DNA of 64,000 bases from Saccharopolyspora montiporae. GTDB taxonomy: Bacteria; Actinomycetota; Actinomycetes; Mycobacteriales; Pseudonocardiaceae. Both the position numbers and the translations under genes were made by a program. The number at the start of each line of letters is the position of its first letter. Position 1 is the stretch's first letter. Shown in pieces: positions 36,854-48,282 of this stretch. The stretch lies in contig NZ_JADEYC010000021.1 in NCBI RefSeq assembly GCF_015209505.1, positions 1 through 64,000 of the forward strand, in the 5' to 3' direction. The notes under the pieces are model-generated. The model was not told the origin of the DNA. It did no database searches and saw only the letters and a list, made by a program, of their open reading frames with translations.

Positions 36854-37318
36854 ATGCGCAGACTCGCCCGCGGGGTTCTCGCCGGTGCTGCCGGGACCAC
36901 CGCGCTCAACCTGGCCACGTACGCGGACATGGCCGTGCGGGCGCGCCCGGCCAGCACGACCCCGGACACCACGGTCCGGCGAACGGAGGAGCTCACCGGA
37001 GTGGTGCTGCCCGGCGCCGACGAAGCGGCGCGCGCCAACCGGCGCAGCGGTTCGGGGGCGCTGCTCGGGCTGGTCACCGGACTGGCATCCGGCGCCGCGT
37101 ACGGCCTGCTGCGCCCGGCGCTGGGCGCGGCGCCGCTGCCGGTGCTGGGCGCGGTCGCCGGCCTGATCGCGAACGCGGGCAGCGTGGCGCCGATGGCCAC
37201 GCTCGGGGTGACCGATCCGCGGACGTGGACGGCCGAGTCGTGGCTGTCCGACCTGCTGCCGCACGCCGCCTTCGGGCTGGCCACCGCGGTCGCGTTCGAG
37301 CAGTTGCGCCCGCGCTGA
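36854..37318 (+). CDS. Small membrane protein of unknown function
   Basis: A 154-residue protein with an N-terminal hydrophobic segment (RGVLAGAAGTTALNLATYADMAV), a glycine-rich pair of hydrophobic segments (ALLGLVTGLASGAAYGLL, LPVLGAVAGLIANAG) and a C-terminal one (DLLPHAAFGLATAVAFEQL). It resembles hypothetical actinobacterial membrane proteins and has no catalytic motif. ATG at 36854 has an AAGGAG site. It precedes the SerA-like/DUF1015 pair by 136 bases; a functional link is uncertain. Confidence 0.72.
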   Translation: MRRLARGVLAGAAGTTALNLATYADMAVRARPASTTPDTTVRRTEELTGVVLPGADEAARANRRSGSGALLGLVTGLASGAAYGLLRPALGAAPLPVLGAVAGLIANAGSVAPMATLGVTDPRTWTAESWLSDLLPHAAFGLATAVAFEQLRPR

Positions 37319-37454
37319 GCCGCCGCCGCACCGGAACCGGCCGCGACCACCGGCCGGGTGTTGACGGACGTCCGGGTGCTATTGCGCAATGAGCAATGAG
37401 TAGCGCCATGAGCAACACTCGACCGCGGTGGACCCGCACCGGAGGGAGCGCGTG

Positions 37455-38447
37455 ATGCGAGTACTCGTCGCCGACACCTTCCCCGAAACCCGGCTCGCCG
37501 AGCTCGCCGCGGACGGGCACGCCTACCGCTACCGACCGGAGGCCACGACAGGTGAACTGCCCGCCGAGGTCGCCGGGATGCAGGCGCTCGTGGTGCGCAG
37601 CACGCGGGTGCCCGCCGAGGTCGTGACCGCGGGCGGCGATCTGCGCCTAGTGATCCGCGCCGGTGCCGGGACCGACACCATCGACACGGCGGCGGCCGCA
37701 CGAGCCGGCGTGCGGGTGTGCAACGTGCCCGGGCGCAACTCCGCAGCGGTCGCCGAACTCGCCTGCGCACTGCTGCTGGCCCTGGACCGCGACATCGTGG
37801 GCAACGTGACCGCACTGCGCACCGGGACCTGGGACAAGGCGGGGTTCTCCCGCGCCCGCGGGATCGCCGACCGCGACGTGGGCATCGTGGGGCTGGGCCG
37901 GATCGGCCTGGAGTTCGCCGCGCGGGTCGCCGCGTTCGGGGCCCGCGTGCACACCGTGGCCAAACCGGGCCGGTCCGCCGAGGTCGCCGAACGCGCGGAG
38001 CAGCTCGGCGTCCGCTACGTCGACGACCTGCCCGCTCTGGCGCGCACCTGCGATGTGCTCTCGCTGCACGCACCCGGCGACAGCGGCACGCTGCTGGACC
38101 GGCATGTGCTGGCGGAACTGCGGCCCGGCGCGATCGTGCTCAACACCGCCCGCGCCCACCTCGTCGACGAGGCCGCGCTCATCGAGGTCATGGACGCGCG
38201 CGGCATCCTGGCCGGTATCGACGTGTTCGCCGCCGAACCGGCGGGCGGCACCGGCACGATCTCCTCGAACCTCGCCGCCCACCCGAACGTGTACGGCACG
38301 CACCACATCGGCGCCTCCACCCGGCAAGCGCAGGACGCCGTCGCCGCCGAGGTCGTGCGGATGCTGCGCGCGTTCGGGCAGGGCGAGGTGCGGCACTGCG
38401 TCAACGGCGAGCAGCTGCCCGCCGAGGTCACCGGAGGTGCCGCATGA
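37455..38447 (+). CDS. D-2-hydroxyacid dehydrogenase (SerA-like)
   Basis: A 330-residue NAD-dependent dehydrogenase. The nucleotide-binding motif is VGIVGLGRIGLEFAARV. The family segments IRAGAGTDTIDTAAAARAGVRVCNVPGRNSAAVAELA, LNTARAHLVDEAALIE and THHIGASTRQAQDAVA supply the conserved Arg and His. It is shorter than full SerA because it lacks the regulatory ACT domain. The ASTRQAQ stretch is typical of 3-phosphoglycerate dehydrogenases. ATG at 37455 has a GGAGGGAG site. Its end overlaps the DUF1015 gene, so the two probably share a pathway. Confidence 0.88.
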   Translation: MRVLVADTFPETRLAELAADGHAYRYRPEATTGELPAEVAGMQALVVRSTRVPAEVVTAGGDLRLVIRAGAGTDTIDTAAAARAGVRVCNVPGRNSAAVAELACALLLALDRDIVGNVTALRTGTWDKAGFSRARGIADRDVGIVGLGRIGLEFAARVAAFGARVHTVAKPGRSAEVAERAEQLGVRYVDDLPALARTCDVLSLHAPGDSGTLLDRHVLAELRPGAIVLNTARAHLVDEAALIEVMDARGILAGIDVFAAEPAGGTGTISSNLAAHPNVYGTHHIGASTRQAQDAVAAEVVRMLRAFGQGEVRHCVNGEQLPAEVTGGAA

Positions 38448-39565
38448 CCCCCCGCGGGGTCGCCACCCGCGCGCCGCGGGTCGCGGTGGCCGATCCGCGG
38501 CACACGGCCGCCGCGCACGCCGGACCGGTCCGCGCTCGGCAGCTGCTGGAAGCGGGCGGGTACACCCCGGCCACCGAGCCCGCGGTGATCGCCTACCGCG
38601 TGGAGACCACCGGACACCGGCAGACCGGGATCGTCACCGAGGTCGCCGTGGACGACTACCGCGCCGGCCGCATCCTGCGCCACGAGTCGGTGCAGCCGGA
38701 CCGGGTGCGCCGGCTCACCGAGATGGCCGAGCGCACCGGACTGGAGCACACGCCGGTGCTGCTCACCCACCTGCCGTCGGCCGAGCTGCGCGAGGCACTC
38801 GCGACGATCACGACCGCTGCCCCGGACGTGCGCACCACCGGGGCCGGGGTGGCGCACGAGCTGTGGCTGCGCTCCGGGGCGGAGCTGGATCTGGCGGTGC
38901 GGACGGCGATCCGGCGGGCCGGCCCGCTCTACATCGCCGACGGGCACCACCGGATGGCCGCGGCCGAGCAGCACGACGCCCGAGCAGGCGCACCGGGGGA
39001 CGCGGATCCGAGCAGGTACGCGCTGGCGGCACTGTTCCCCGCGGACGAGATGCAGGTACACGGCTACCACCGCTGCCTGCGGCTGCCGGCCGGGCTGGGC
39101 GAACAGCAGGTGCTGGAGCTGCTGGCCGCCCAACCGGGGGTCCGGTCCGTGCGGCCGGGCGAACGCGGGACGGGACGGACGCGCGCGGAACCGGGGGTGG
39201 TCCCGGTCCGCATCGACGGGCACCACCACCAGCTGGCGCTGCGGCCCGGCGGGGAGCCGGACGTGGTCCAACTCGACCGGCAGGTGCTCCCGGCATTGGC
39301 CGAGGCCGCCGGCGTCGAGCCGGTCCCGGTGCCGTCCACCGGGGGCGGCTGCGCCTGCGCGCACACCCGCACGGTGCACTTCCACCCGTCGCCGCCCTCC
39401 GTGGAGCGGGTCATGGCGCTGGCCGACGCCGGGGAGGTGCTCCCGCCGAAATCGACGTGGTTCTCCCCGAAGGCCAAGTCCGGGCTGCTGGTGCGGGCGT
39501 GCGGTCCGCCCGGTCTGCGAGCCGTGGCCGACCTGGGCAGTGCGGGCTCGGGCGTCCCAGCCTGA
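38444..39565 (+). CDS. DUF1015 family protein
   Basis: A 373-residue cytoplasmic protein. LYIADGHHRMAAAEQH (a conserved Asp-Gly-His-His-Arg cluster), SRYALAALFPADEMQVHGYHR and the C-terminal LPPKSTWFSPKAKSGLLVRA are the signatures of DUF1015. ATG at 38444 overlaps the preceding stop (ATGA). In several other bacteria DUF1015 genes sit beside serA/serC, which suggests a role around phosphoserine or serine metabolism; this is from memory. The biochemical activity in this context is not established. Confidence 0.85.
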   Translation: MTPRGVATRAPRVAVADPRHTAAAHAGPVRARQLLEAGGYTPATEPAVIAYRVETTGHRQTGIVTEVAVDDYRAGRILRHESVQPDRVRRLTEMAERTGLEHTPVLLTHLPSAELREALATITTAAPDVRTTGAGVAHELWLRSGAELDLAVRTAIRRAGPLYIADGHHRMAAAEQHDARAGAPGDADPSRYALAALFPADEMQVHGYHRCLRLPAGLGEQQVLELLAAQPGVRSVRPGERGTGRTRAEPGVVPVRIDGHHHQLALRPGGEPDVVQLDRQVLPALAEAAGVEPVPVPSTGGGCACAHTRTVHFHPSPPSVERVMALADAGEVLPPKSTWFSPKAKSGLLVRACGPPGLRAVADLGSAGSGVPA

Positions 39566-42133
<2,568 letters not shown>

Positions 42134-42191
42134 CGGAGCCGGGGTCGCGGCACGGATCGGCGGAAACCGCTGCCGCAGAACGGATCGTAGT

Positions 42192-42231
42192 GCGCGGGCA
42201 CCCGGCCCATCGGGCTTCCGGGTGCCCGCGC
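42192..42231. terminator. Bidirectional terminator between geosmin synthase and MFS gene
   Basis: Perfect 14-base arms (42192-42205 and 42218-42231) with a 12-base loop lie between two convergent genes, 58 bases after the geosmin synthase stop and 21 before the transporter stop. Confidence 0.8.
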
Positions 42232-42251
42232 GGCCCCGTTGCGGGGGCGGG

Positions 42252-43586
42252 TCAGGACCGGGCAGCCGGCGCGGAGTCCGATGTGGACCCTACCGCGGAA
42301 CCGCGGCGGGGGCGGGGACACAGCCACAGCAGGACACCGGCCAGCGCGGAGGCGATGGCGAACACCAGGAAGTTCGATCCGACGCCCAGGCCCGCGCCCA
42401 ACAGCAGACCGCCTACCTGCGGTGCGGCCACCGCGCCGATGCGGCCCATGCCCAGCGCCCAACCCAGCGCGGTTCCCCGCAACGAAGCCGGGTAGTGGTT
42501 GGCCACGGCGGCGATGACCAGACACTGGGTGCCGTGCGTACCCACGCCGGCCAGCACGAGCAGACCGTAGGTGACCGCGTCCGGCGGACCGAACATGATC
42601 CCGCCGAGCCCGCAGGCCGCCACGACCGCGGCGACCACACCGGTCAGCATCGGCCCGAACCGGTCGCCGGCCCAGGCGGTCACCAGCGAACCCGCCACGG
42701 CACCGAGATTCAGCGCCAGCAGGAATCCCAGCGAGGAGCCGAGGTTGAACCCGGACTCGCGCATCAACTGGGGCAGCCAGGTACCCAGCCCGTACCAGGC
42801 GAACAGGATGGCCAGCGTCGCGCTGGCGTACAGGACGCTGGCCGCGGCGTAGCGGCGGGAGAACAGCCCGCGGGCACCGGTGGGCTGGTCGGTGGCGGCG
42901 GACTCCTGCGCGGCGGGTTCCGATCCGGCGGTGCCGAAGCGGCGTTCGATCTCGTCCGCGCGGTCGTGCTCGCCGCGCGAGCGGTAGTAAGCGGCCGTCT
43001 CCGGCAGCAGCCACCAGCACAACGGCACCACGACGACCAGGCACACGGCCGCGACCAGGAACATGCTCGGCCAGCCGAGCGCGGGAATCATCGACATGCC
43101 CAGCACCGAGGCGAGACTGCCACCGATCGGGACGCCGGACATCATCAGCGTGGACACCATCGCGCGCCGGTGCGGCGGGACGAACTCCGCCGCCAGCGCG
43201 TTGGCCGACGGGACGAGGCCGCCGAGCCCGAGCCCGGCCAGGAAGCGGAAGGCACCGAACACCGCGGGGCCGGTCGCGAACGCGCACGCCACGGTGAAGA
43301 CCGAGAACCAGATCGTGCACAGCAGCACCGCTCTGCGCCGCCCGATGCGGTCGGCGAGCGCCCCGGCGGCCAGCGCGCCGAACAGCATTCCGGCGAACGC
43401 CAGGCTGCCGAGCAGCCCGGCCGTGCCGGAATCCAGCCCCCAGCCGGGTTCGGCGAGCAGCTCCGGCAGCACCGATCCGTAGACGATCAAGTCGTACCCG
43501 TCGAAGACGACGGTGATCCAGCAGAGGGCGACGATGGGTACGGCTGCCCAGCCCGACCTGGGTGGGCGCACTCCGGCGTGCGACAT
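42252..43586 (-). CDS. MFS transporter, aromatic acid:H+ symporter type
   Basis: A 444-residue, 12-helix major facilitator. FDGYDLIVYGSVLPELL in helix 1 is the AAHS-family signature, and GALADRIGRRRAVL is the loop 2-3 motif. A central cytoplasmic loop (about 215-245) separates the two halves. Family members import benzoate, 4-hydroxybenzoate or similar acids. ATG at 43586 is used; GTG at 43595 is the alternative. An IclR regulator lies directly upstream on the same strand, a common pairing for aromatic acid uptake, though no ring-cleavage gene is in the window. Confidence 0.88.
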   Translation of the reverse strand: MSHAGVRPPRSGWAAVPIVALCWITVVFDGYDLIVYGSVLPELLAEPGWGLDSGTAGLLGSLAFAGMLFGALAAGALADRIGRRRAVLLCTIWFSVFTVACAFATGPAVFGAFRFLAGLGLGGLVPSANALAAEFVPPHRRAMVSTLMMSGVPIGGSLASVLGMSMIPALGWPSMFLVAAVCLVVVVPLCWWLLPETAAYYRSRGEHDRADEIERRFGTAGSEPAAQESAATDQPTGARGLFSRRYAAASVLYASATLAILFAWYGLGTWLPQLMRESGFNLGSSLGFLLALNLGAVAGSLVTAWAGDRFGPMLTGVVAAVVAACGLGGIMFGPPDAVTYGLLVLAGVGTHGTQCLVIAAVANHYPASLRGTALGWALGMGRIGAVAAPQVGGLLLGAGLGVGSNFLVFAIASALAGVLLWLCPRPRRGSAVGSTSDSAPAARS

Positions 43587-43631
43587 GAGGCACACCGTAG
43601 GCGCCGATTTCCGTCAAGACGGACACTATTC

Positions 43632-43643
43632 TTCTGTGCAGAA
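43632..43643. promoter_or_regulatory. Candidate operator of the MFS transporter
   Basis: Inverted repeat TTCTG-TG-CAGAA, 46 bases upstream of the transporter start. A small palindrome next to an IclR gene; the match to any known IclR site is not exact. Confidence 0.3.
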
Positions 43644-43781
43644 ACCCGCGGGCGCCGCAGCCGGGATGTGGATCAGAGGTAACCTACCTGCGCTGCGAAA
43701 ACGCTGTGATCGCGATCCCGCGGTGCGCACACCAGGTGCTTTCACCAGCCGTCATCGCGCCCGCACCGCGCGCAGCCGGGC

Positions 43782-44549
43782 TCAGAGGTCGGCGGCCGCG
43801 CGCAGGTCCCCCTCGGCGCGAGCCACCGCGGCGCGCAGCTCGCGGGCCTGCACGGGCAGCAGCGCGGTGTCGAAGCGGACCGACGGCGTGGAGATCGTCA
43901 ACGCCGCGACCGCGGCACCGGATCCGTCGCGCACGCACATCCCGACCGCGACCACCCCGGCCTCGGTGCCCTCCCGGTTCACCGCGTAGCCGAGTTCGGC
44001 GATCGACCTGATGTCGCGCAGCAGGGACCGCCACTCCCCGTCGCCGAGCTGGCGCGATTCCCCGCCGGACCGGTAGAGCTGTTCCAGCTGGCCCCGGGAC
44101 AGCTCGGCCAGCAGCGCCTTGCCGCCCGAGGAGCGGTGCGCGGGCAGGATCGTGCCCCGGCGGTCGCCGACGTGCAGCACCTGGGTCGACTCCACGCTGC
44201 CGAGGAACCGGGTCTGCGATCCCACGCGAACCATGAGGTTCACCGTCTCGGTCACCCGCTCGCACAGTGCGTCCATGTGCGGGAGGAGGATCTTGCGCAA
44301 CCGCTGGTTCGGATGCCCGGCGACCTGGTTGGCGCCCAGCGCCGGGCCGGGCACGTAAGTCCTGCTGTCATCCTGGATGGCGAAGTCCCGGTAGACGAGC
44401 ATCGACAGCAGCCGGTGCGCGGTGGACCGAGCGATCCCGAGCTCCTCGGCCGCCTCGCTGACCCGGAGTCCGCCCTGGTCACGCAGCATCTGCAGCAGCA
44501 GGAGCGCGTTGTCCACCGACGTCAGGGCGTACGGAGGCCTGTTCTTCAT
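43782..44549 (-). CDS. IclR-family transcriptional regulator
   Basis: A 255-residue regulator. The N-terminal winged helix is SVDNALLLLQMLRDQGGLRVSEAAEELGIARSTAHRLLSML. The C-terminal GAF-like effector domain includes VGSQTRFLGSVES, ILPAHRSSGGKALLAEL and the AELGYAVNREGTEAGVVAVGM segment. ATG at 44549 starts MKNRPPYALTSVDNAL; the upstream in-frame extension is Arg-rich and was rejected. Probable target: the downstream transporter gene. Confidence 0.91.
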   Translation of the reverse strand: MKNRPPYALTSVDNALLLLQMLRDQGGLRVSEAAEELGIARSTAHRLLSMLVYRDFAIQDDSRTYVPGPALGANQVAGHPNQRLRKILLPHMDALCERVTETVNLMVRVGSQTRFLGSVESTQVLHVGDRRGTILPAHRSSGGKALLAELSRGQLEQLYRSGGESRQLGDGEWRSLLRDIRSIAELGYAVNREGTEAGVVAVGMCVRDGSGAAVAALTISTPSVRFDTALLPVQARELRAAVARAEGDLRAAADL

Positions 44550-44741
44550 TCCGGAATCCCATTCTCGTCTGTCGAACCCCACCGTAGCGCGCATGCGGCG
44601 GCGGGCCGCGGTCCGCGCCAGCGGGACCCGGCGCCGAGGATGCGGGCACCGGCGCCGGTCGCCCCGCATCTCGCGAAACGGACGGTGCTGCAGGGATTTT
44701 CCGGCCGAGGAGCTCGACGCGGTGCGGATCGGCCCGGGAGA

Positions 44742-45857
44742 TCAGGCGGCGAGCTTCTCCAATCGGGGCACCAGCTCCTCCGGCGCGGGCATCGCCGCCA
44801 TCTCGGTGCGCACCTCGTGCGCCTGGGCGGTCAGCGCGGGGTCCTCGACCAGCTTCTTCAGGTGCGCGGCCACGATGTCCCTGGCCGACACGGCCAGTCC
44901 CGCACCGCGTCGCGCGACCAGCTGCGCGTTGTGCTTGCGGTCGCCTGCGCCCGGCGTCATCAGCTGCGGCGTACCACCGGCCAGCGCACCGAAGATCGAG
45001 CCTGCGCCACCGTGGTGCACGATCCCGGCGCAGGTGGGCAGCACGTCGTTGATCGGGATCCAGTCGACGGTGCGGACGTTGTCCGCCAGTTCCCGGCCGA
45101 TGATCGAGTCGTCCGGGCGCACCAGGACGAACTCGGCGTCCACCTCCGGGGCCGCGGTCACCGCCGCCACCATCGGGCTCTCCCACGGCCCGTCGACGGT
45201 GCTGCGGGACACCAGGATGCGCGGACACGACCGAGGCGGTTCGCGCAGCCAGTCCGGGATCTCGCCCGGCACGCTCACCGGCTCGTAGCGCATCGGCATC
45301 CCGCTGCGCGGACCGACCACGCTCGTCGGCGAGATCGTCATCGAACCGGCCGAGGCGGGCAGGCTCGGCACGCCGTGCCGCTGGAAGGTCTTGCCGAGGC
45401 GCGCGGCCGTGCTCCTGGTCAGCTCGGCCGGGTCGAACAGGGAATTCTCGTGCACCACGGCCGGTGCGCCGCGGCGCGCGGCGGCCAGCGCACCGAACAC
45501 CGCCAGCGGCTCGTGCACGACGAGATCCGGCTCGTAGCGGTCGGCCAGTGCGACCGCCCCGTCGGCCATCTCGTCGTTGACCGCGGCGAAGATCCGGGAG
45601 AGCCCGCGCAACCCGCCCTCCCCGGCGAGTTCGGCCCGGGCGATGAGCGGATGCCCGAGCAGCACCCGGCCGGCGATCCGGCCGAACCGCAGGTTCGGGG
45701 CGATGTCCTCCACGGGAAGGTCGTGCCGGCGCGCGGCCAGCCCGTGCCCCGCCGTCGCAACGAGCACCTCGTGACCGGCGTCACGCAGCGCCCGCGCGAG
45801 CGGGATCATCGGGAAGACGTGCCCGAGCAACGGCGCCGAAGCGACGAAGATGCGCAT
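44742..45857 (-). CDS. Glycosyltransferase, GT1/MGT type
   Basis: A 371-residue GT-B enzyme that moves a sugar from a nucleotide donor to a lipid or small molecule. The N-domain starts MRIFVASAPLLGHVFPMIPLARALRDAGHEV. The C-domain has the donor-binding signature VDWIPINDVLPTCAGIVHHGGAGSIFGALAGGTPQLMTPGAGDRKHNAQLV. It is related to macrolide and sterol glycosyltransferases. The start is ATG at 45857, 29 bases after the mceF stop, so it is probably the last gene of the mce transcript. The acceptor is unknown. Confidence 0.88.
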   Translation of the reverse strand: MRIFVASAPLLGHVFPMIPLARALRDAGHEVLVATAGHGLAARRHDLPVEDIAPNLRFGRIAGRVLLGHPLIARAELAGEGGLRGLSRIFAAVNDEMADGAVALADRYEPDLVVHEPLAVFGALAAARRGAPAVVHENSLFDPAELTRSTAARLGKTFQRHGVPSLPASAGSMTISPTSVVGPRSGMPMRYEPVSVPGEIPDWLREPPRSCPRILVSRSTVDGPWESPMVAAVTAAPEVDAEFVLVRPDDSIIGRELADNVRTVDWIPINDVLPTCAGIVHHGGAGSIFGALAGGTPQLMTPGAGDRKHNAQLVARRGAGLAVSARDIVAAHLKKLVEDPALTAQAHEVRTEMAAMPAPEELVPRLEKLAA

Positions 45858-45886
45858 ACCCGAACGATACTGGCCATTGTTGACAT

Positions 45887-47035
45887 TCAGGGAACGAGTG
45901 GCACTGGCGGGGGAACCGGCTCCGGAATCGGCTCGCGCGGCGCGTTCTGCGACCCGCGCACCCCCGTCGGGCTGTCCGGTGGCTCGTCGCAGCCGAGATC
46001 GGTGTTGGCCGGCGTGCTCTGCGTTTCACTGCCGGATTTGCGCGGTGTCCCCTCGTAGCCCGACGTGCAGTTGATCGGGTTGAAGAAGTTCAGCACCACG
46101 CCGAGGTGCCCGGTGGCGTCCGGCGACAGGGTGTGCGTGAACGAGGAGATGACCGGCCCGGCCACCAGCAGCTGCTCGATCCCGGCCTGCCGGGACTCGG
46201 TGAGCCTGCTGGTGGTCAGCATGTTGGCCATCACGAGCCCGAAGTCGTCGCCGGTCTCCCGGAGGAAGCCGTCCAGCTCGTCGGCCGCGTCCGGCGCGGT
46301 CTTGAGCAGCCTGCGCGCGTCGGGGTCGGACTCGCGCAGCCGGCCGGAGATCTCCTGGAGGCCTTCGCTGAAGTCGCGGATCTGCTGTCCCTGCTCCTGC
46401 TGGGTGCGCAGCACCGTGTCGCCGTTGTCCAGCAGCCCGCGCGTCTGCGGCAAGTGCTGGCGGGCCTCCCGGGTCAGCGGGCCGGCCGCGTCCAGGATGC
46501 GCTGCAGGTCCTGGCCCCGCCCCTCGAACGCGGTGCCCACCTCGTCGACCACCGTGCGCAAATCGTCGGCGGGCAGCCCATCCACCAGGCGGTCCAGGTC
46601 CACCAGCAACGCCTCGGGCGGCAGCGGGGTGCTGGTGCGCTCGGGCGGGATGACCGATCCCTCGTCCAGATACGGTGCCGATTTCCCGGACGGGCGCAGG
46701 TCGACGTACTGCTCGCCGACCGCGGAGCGGTTCGCGACCGCCGCGCGGGTGCCCGCTGCCGGGATCGGCGGCGCCCCGTCGTCGATGTGCATCCGCACCG
46801 CGATGCCGTCCTCGGTGAGATCCATCTGCGTCACCCGGCCGACCGCGACGCCGCGGTAGGTGACCTCGGAGTTGTTGAACACCCCGCCGGAGTCGGGCAT
46901 GTTCACCGTGACCGTGTAGCCACCGTATCCCAGCAAGCGGTCGACCCCCGCGTACTGCGCACCGGTGTACCCGATGCCCACCACCGCGATCACCATGAAC
47001 GCCACGAGGCGCAGTTTCGTTCCCCGTCCGGTCAT
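45887..47035 (-). CDS. Mce-family substrate-binding protein, MceF position
   Basis: A 382-residue exported protein of the Mce importer. An N-terminal signal anchor (KLRLVAFMVIAVVGIGYTGAQY) precedes the MCE domain (YTVTVNMPDSGGVFNNSEVTYRGVAVGRVTQM) and a long helical region. The C-terminal ~50 residues are Pro-rich and end in PEPVPPPVPLVP. ATG at 47035 overlaps the preceding stop (ATGA). It is the sixth and last mce gene, and by analogy with actinobacterial Mce complexes forms a hexameric tube with MceA-E. Confidence 0.9.
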   Translation of the reverse strand: MTGRGTKLRLVAFMVIAVVGIGYTGAQYAGVDRLLGYGGYTVTVNMPDSGGVFNNSEVTYRGVAVGRVTQMDLTEDGIAVRMHIDDGAPPIPAAGTRAAVANRSAVGEQYVDLRPSGKSAPYLDEGSVIPPERTSTPLPPEALLVDLDRLVDGLPADDLRTVVDEVGTAFEGRGQDLQRILDAAGPLTREARQHLPQTRGLLDNGDTVLRTQQEQGQQIRDFSEGLQEISGRLRESDPDARRLLKTAPDAADELDGFLRETGDDFGLVMANMLTTSRLTESRQAGIEQLLVAGPVISSFTHTLSPDATGHLGVVLNFFNPINCTSGYEGTPRKSGSETQSTPANTDLGCDEPPDSPTGVRGSQNAPREPIPEPVPPPVPLVP

Positions 47036-48282
47036 CGGGGCTCCTCGGTTCGGCTCGGCAGCGGCACCCACAGGTCGTCGTCGGCTCCCGGACCCGGGGT
47101 CTGGTCGTCGTCCTGCTGGTCGTCGTCGTTCGGCGGGTCACCGGCCTCCGGGGTCGCCGGAGCCTCGCCCGGACCGCCCTGCGCGTCGTCCGGGGGCGGT
47201 GATTCGCCGTCCGGGCGGCTCTTCGGCGCGTCCTTGGGCGGTGCGTCGTTGATCCCCGCGATGGGCAGGAGCGGACCGGACGAGCGCGTGAGGTTCTCCA
47301 CCAACCCGGACAGTTCCAGGTCCACCCGCACATCGGCGTTCACGAAGTCGCCCTTGAGCGGCTTCATCGCGTACTCCGGGAACGGGTAGGTGGCCAGGAA
47401 GCCGATCGCATCCGGCAGTTCGGAACCGGTGTTGGCCAGTTGGCGCAGCGACGGCTCGATGGCGTTCAGGTTGGCGATCAGATCGTCCTGGCTGGCGTTG
47501 ACGGTGCCCGTGGCCACCCCGGAGAGCTCGTCCAGCGACTGCAGCATCCGCACGAGGCCGCCCCGCTGCTCCTCCAGGACCCGGATTCCCGGTTCCAGAT
47601 CGCGCAGTCCGGTCTCGATCTGCCCGGTCTGCTCGCGCAACGTGCCGGACAGGCCGGCGAGGCTGTCGATGGCGCGCGTGATGTCGCCCTTCTGCGCGTC
47701 CAGCCGGGACACCGTCTCGTCCAGGTTGCCCAGCAGGCTGCGGATTTCGGCCTCGTTGCCGTCGAACGCCTTGTTCAGCTCACCCACGATGTCCTGCAGC
47801 TGGGACACACCACCGCCGTTGAGCAGCATCGACAGCGCGCCGAGCACCTCTTCGACCTGGGGGTTGCGGTTGGTGCGCTCCAGCGGGACGACCGCCCCTT
47901 CCGCGAGCTCGCCCTGCGGCTGCTGGGGCCGGGTCAACTCCACGAACTTCTCGCCGAGCAGGCTCGACTGGCGCAGCCGGGCGTGCGCGTTCGCCGGCAG
48001 GTCGACGTCGCCGTTGACGACCAGGCGCACCCGCACCGTCGAGTTGTCGGGGCCGAGCTCGATGCGTTCCACCCGGCCCACCGAGACGTCGTTGACCTTC
48101 ACGCCCGCCTGCGGGACCAGGTCGAGCACATCGGCGAATTCCGCGGTGACCCGGAGCGGTTCGGCACCGAGGTCCGCACCGCCGGGCAGCGGGGCGTCGT
48201 AGAGACCGCCGAACCCCGCGTTGCCGCATCCGCTCGTCAGCGCCACCAGTGCCGCGACGGCCGCCACACGCATCCGGTTCAT
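47032..48282 (-). CDS. Mce-family lipoprotein, MceE position
   Basis: A 416-residue Mce protein with a lipoprotein signal peptide: NRMRVAAVAALVALTSGC, with the lipobox LTSGC at the N-terminus. It is the LprK-like member of the set. The MCE domain (LRVTAEFADVLDLVPQAGVKVNDVSVGRVERIEL) is followed by a long coiled helical part and an acidic, Asp/Pro/Gly-rich tail of about 70 residues. ATG at 48282 overlaps the mceD stop (ATGA). Confidence 0.92.
   Translation of the reverse strand: MNRMRVAAVAALVALTSGCGNAGFGGLYDAPLPGGADLGAEPLRVTAEFADVLDLVPQAGVKVNDVSVGRVERIELGPDNSTVRVRLVVNGDVDLPANAHARLRQSSLLGEKFVELTRPQQPQGELAEGAVVPLERTNRNPQVEEVLGALSMLLNGGGVSQLQDIVGELNKAFDGNEAEIRSLLGNLDETVSRLDAQKGDITRAIDSLAGLSGTLREQTGQIETGLRDLEPGIRVLEEQRGGLVRMLQSLDELSGVATGTVNASQDDLIANLNAIEPSLRQLANTGSELPDAIGFLATYPFPEYAMKPLKGDFVNADVRVDLELSGLVENLTRSSGPLLPIAGINDAPPKDAPKSRPDGESPPPDDAQGGPGEAPATPEAGDPPNDDDQQDDDQTPGPGADDDLWVPLPSRTEEPR

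Noticed and set aside
37718..38443. Long reading frame upstream of and continuous with DUF1015
   Set aside because: This part overlaps the SerA-like gene in another frame and has no homology; DUF1015 begins at the ATG overlapping the previous stop.
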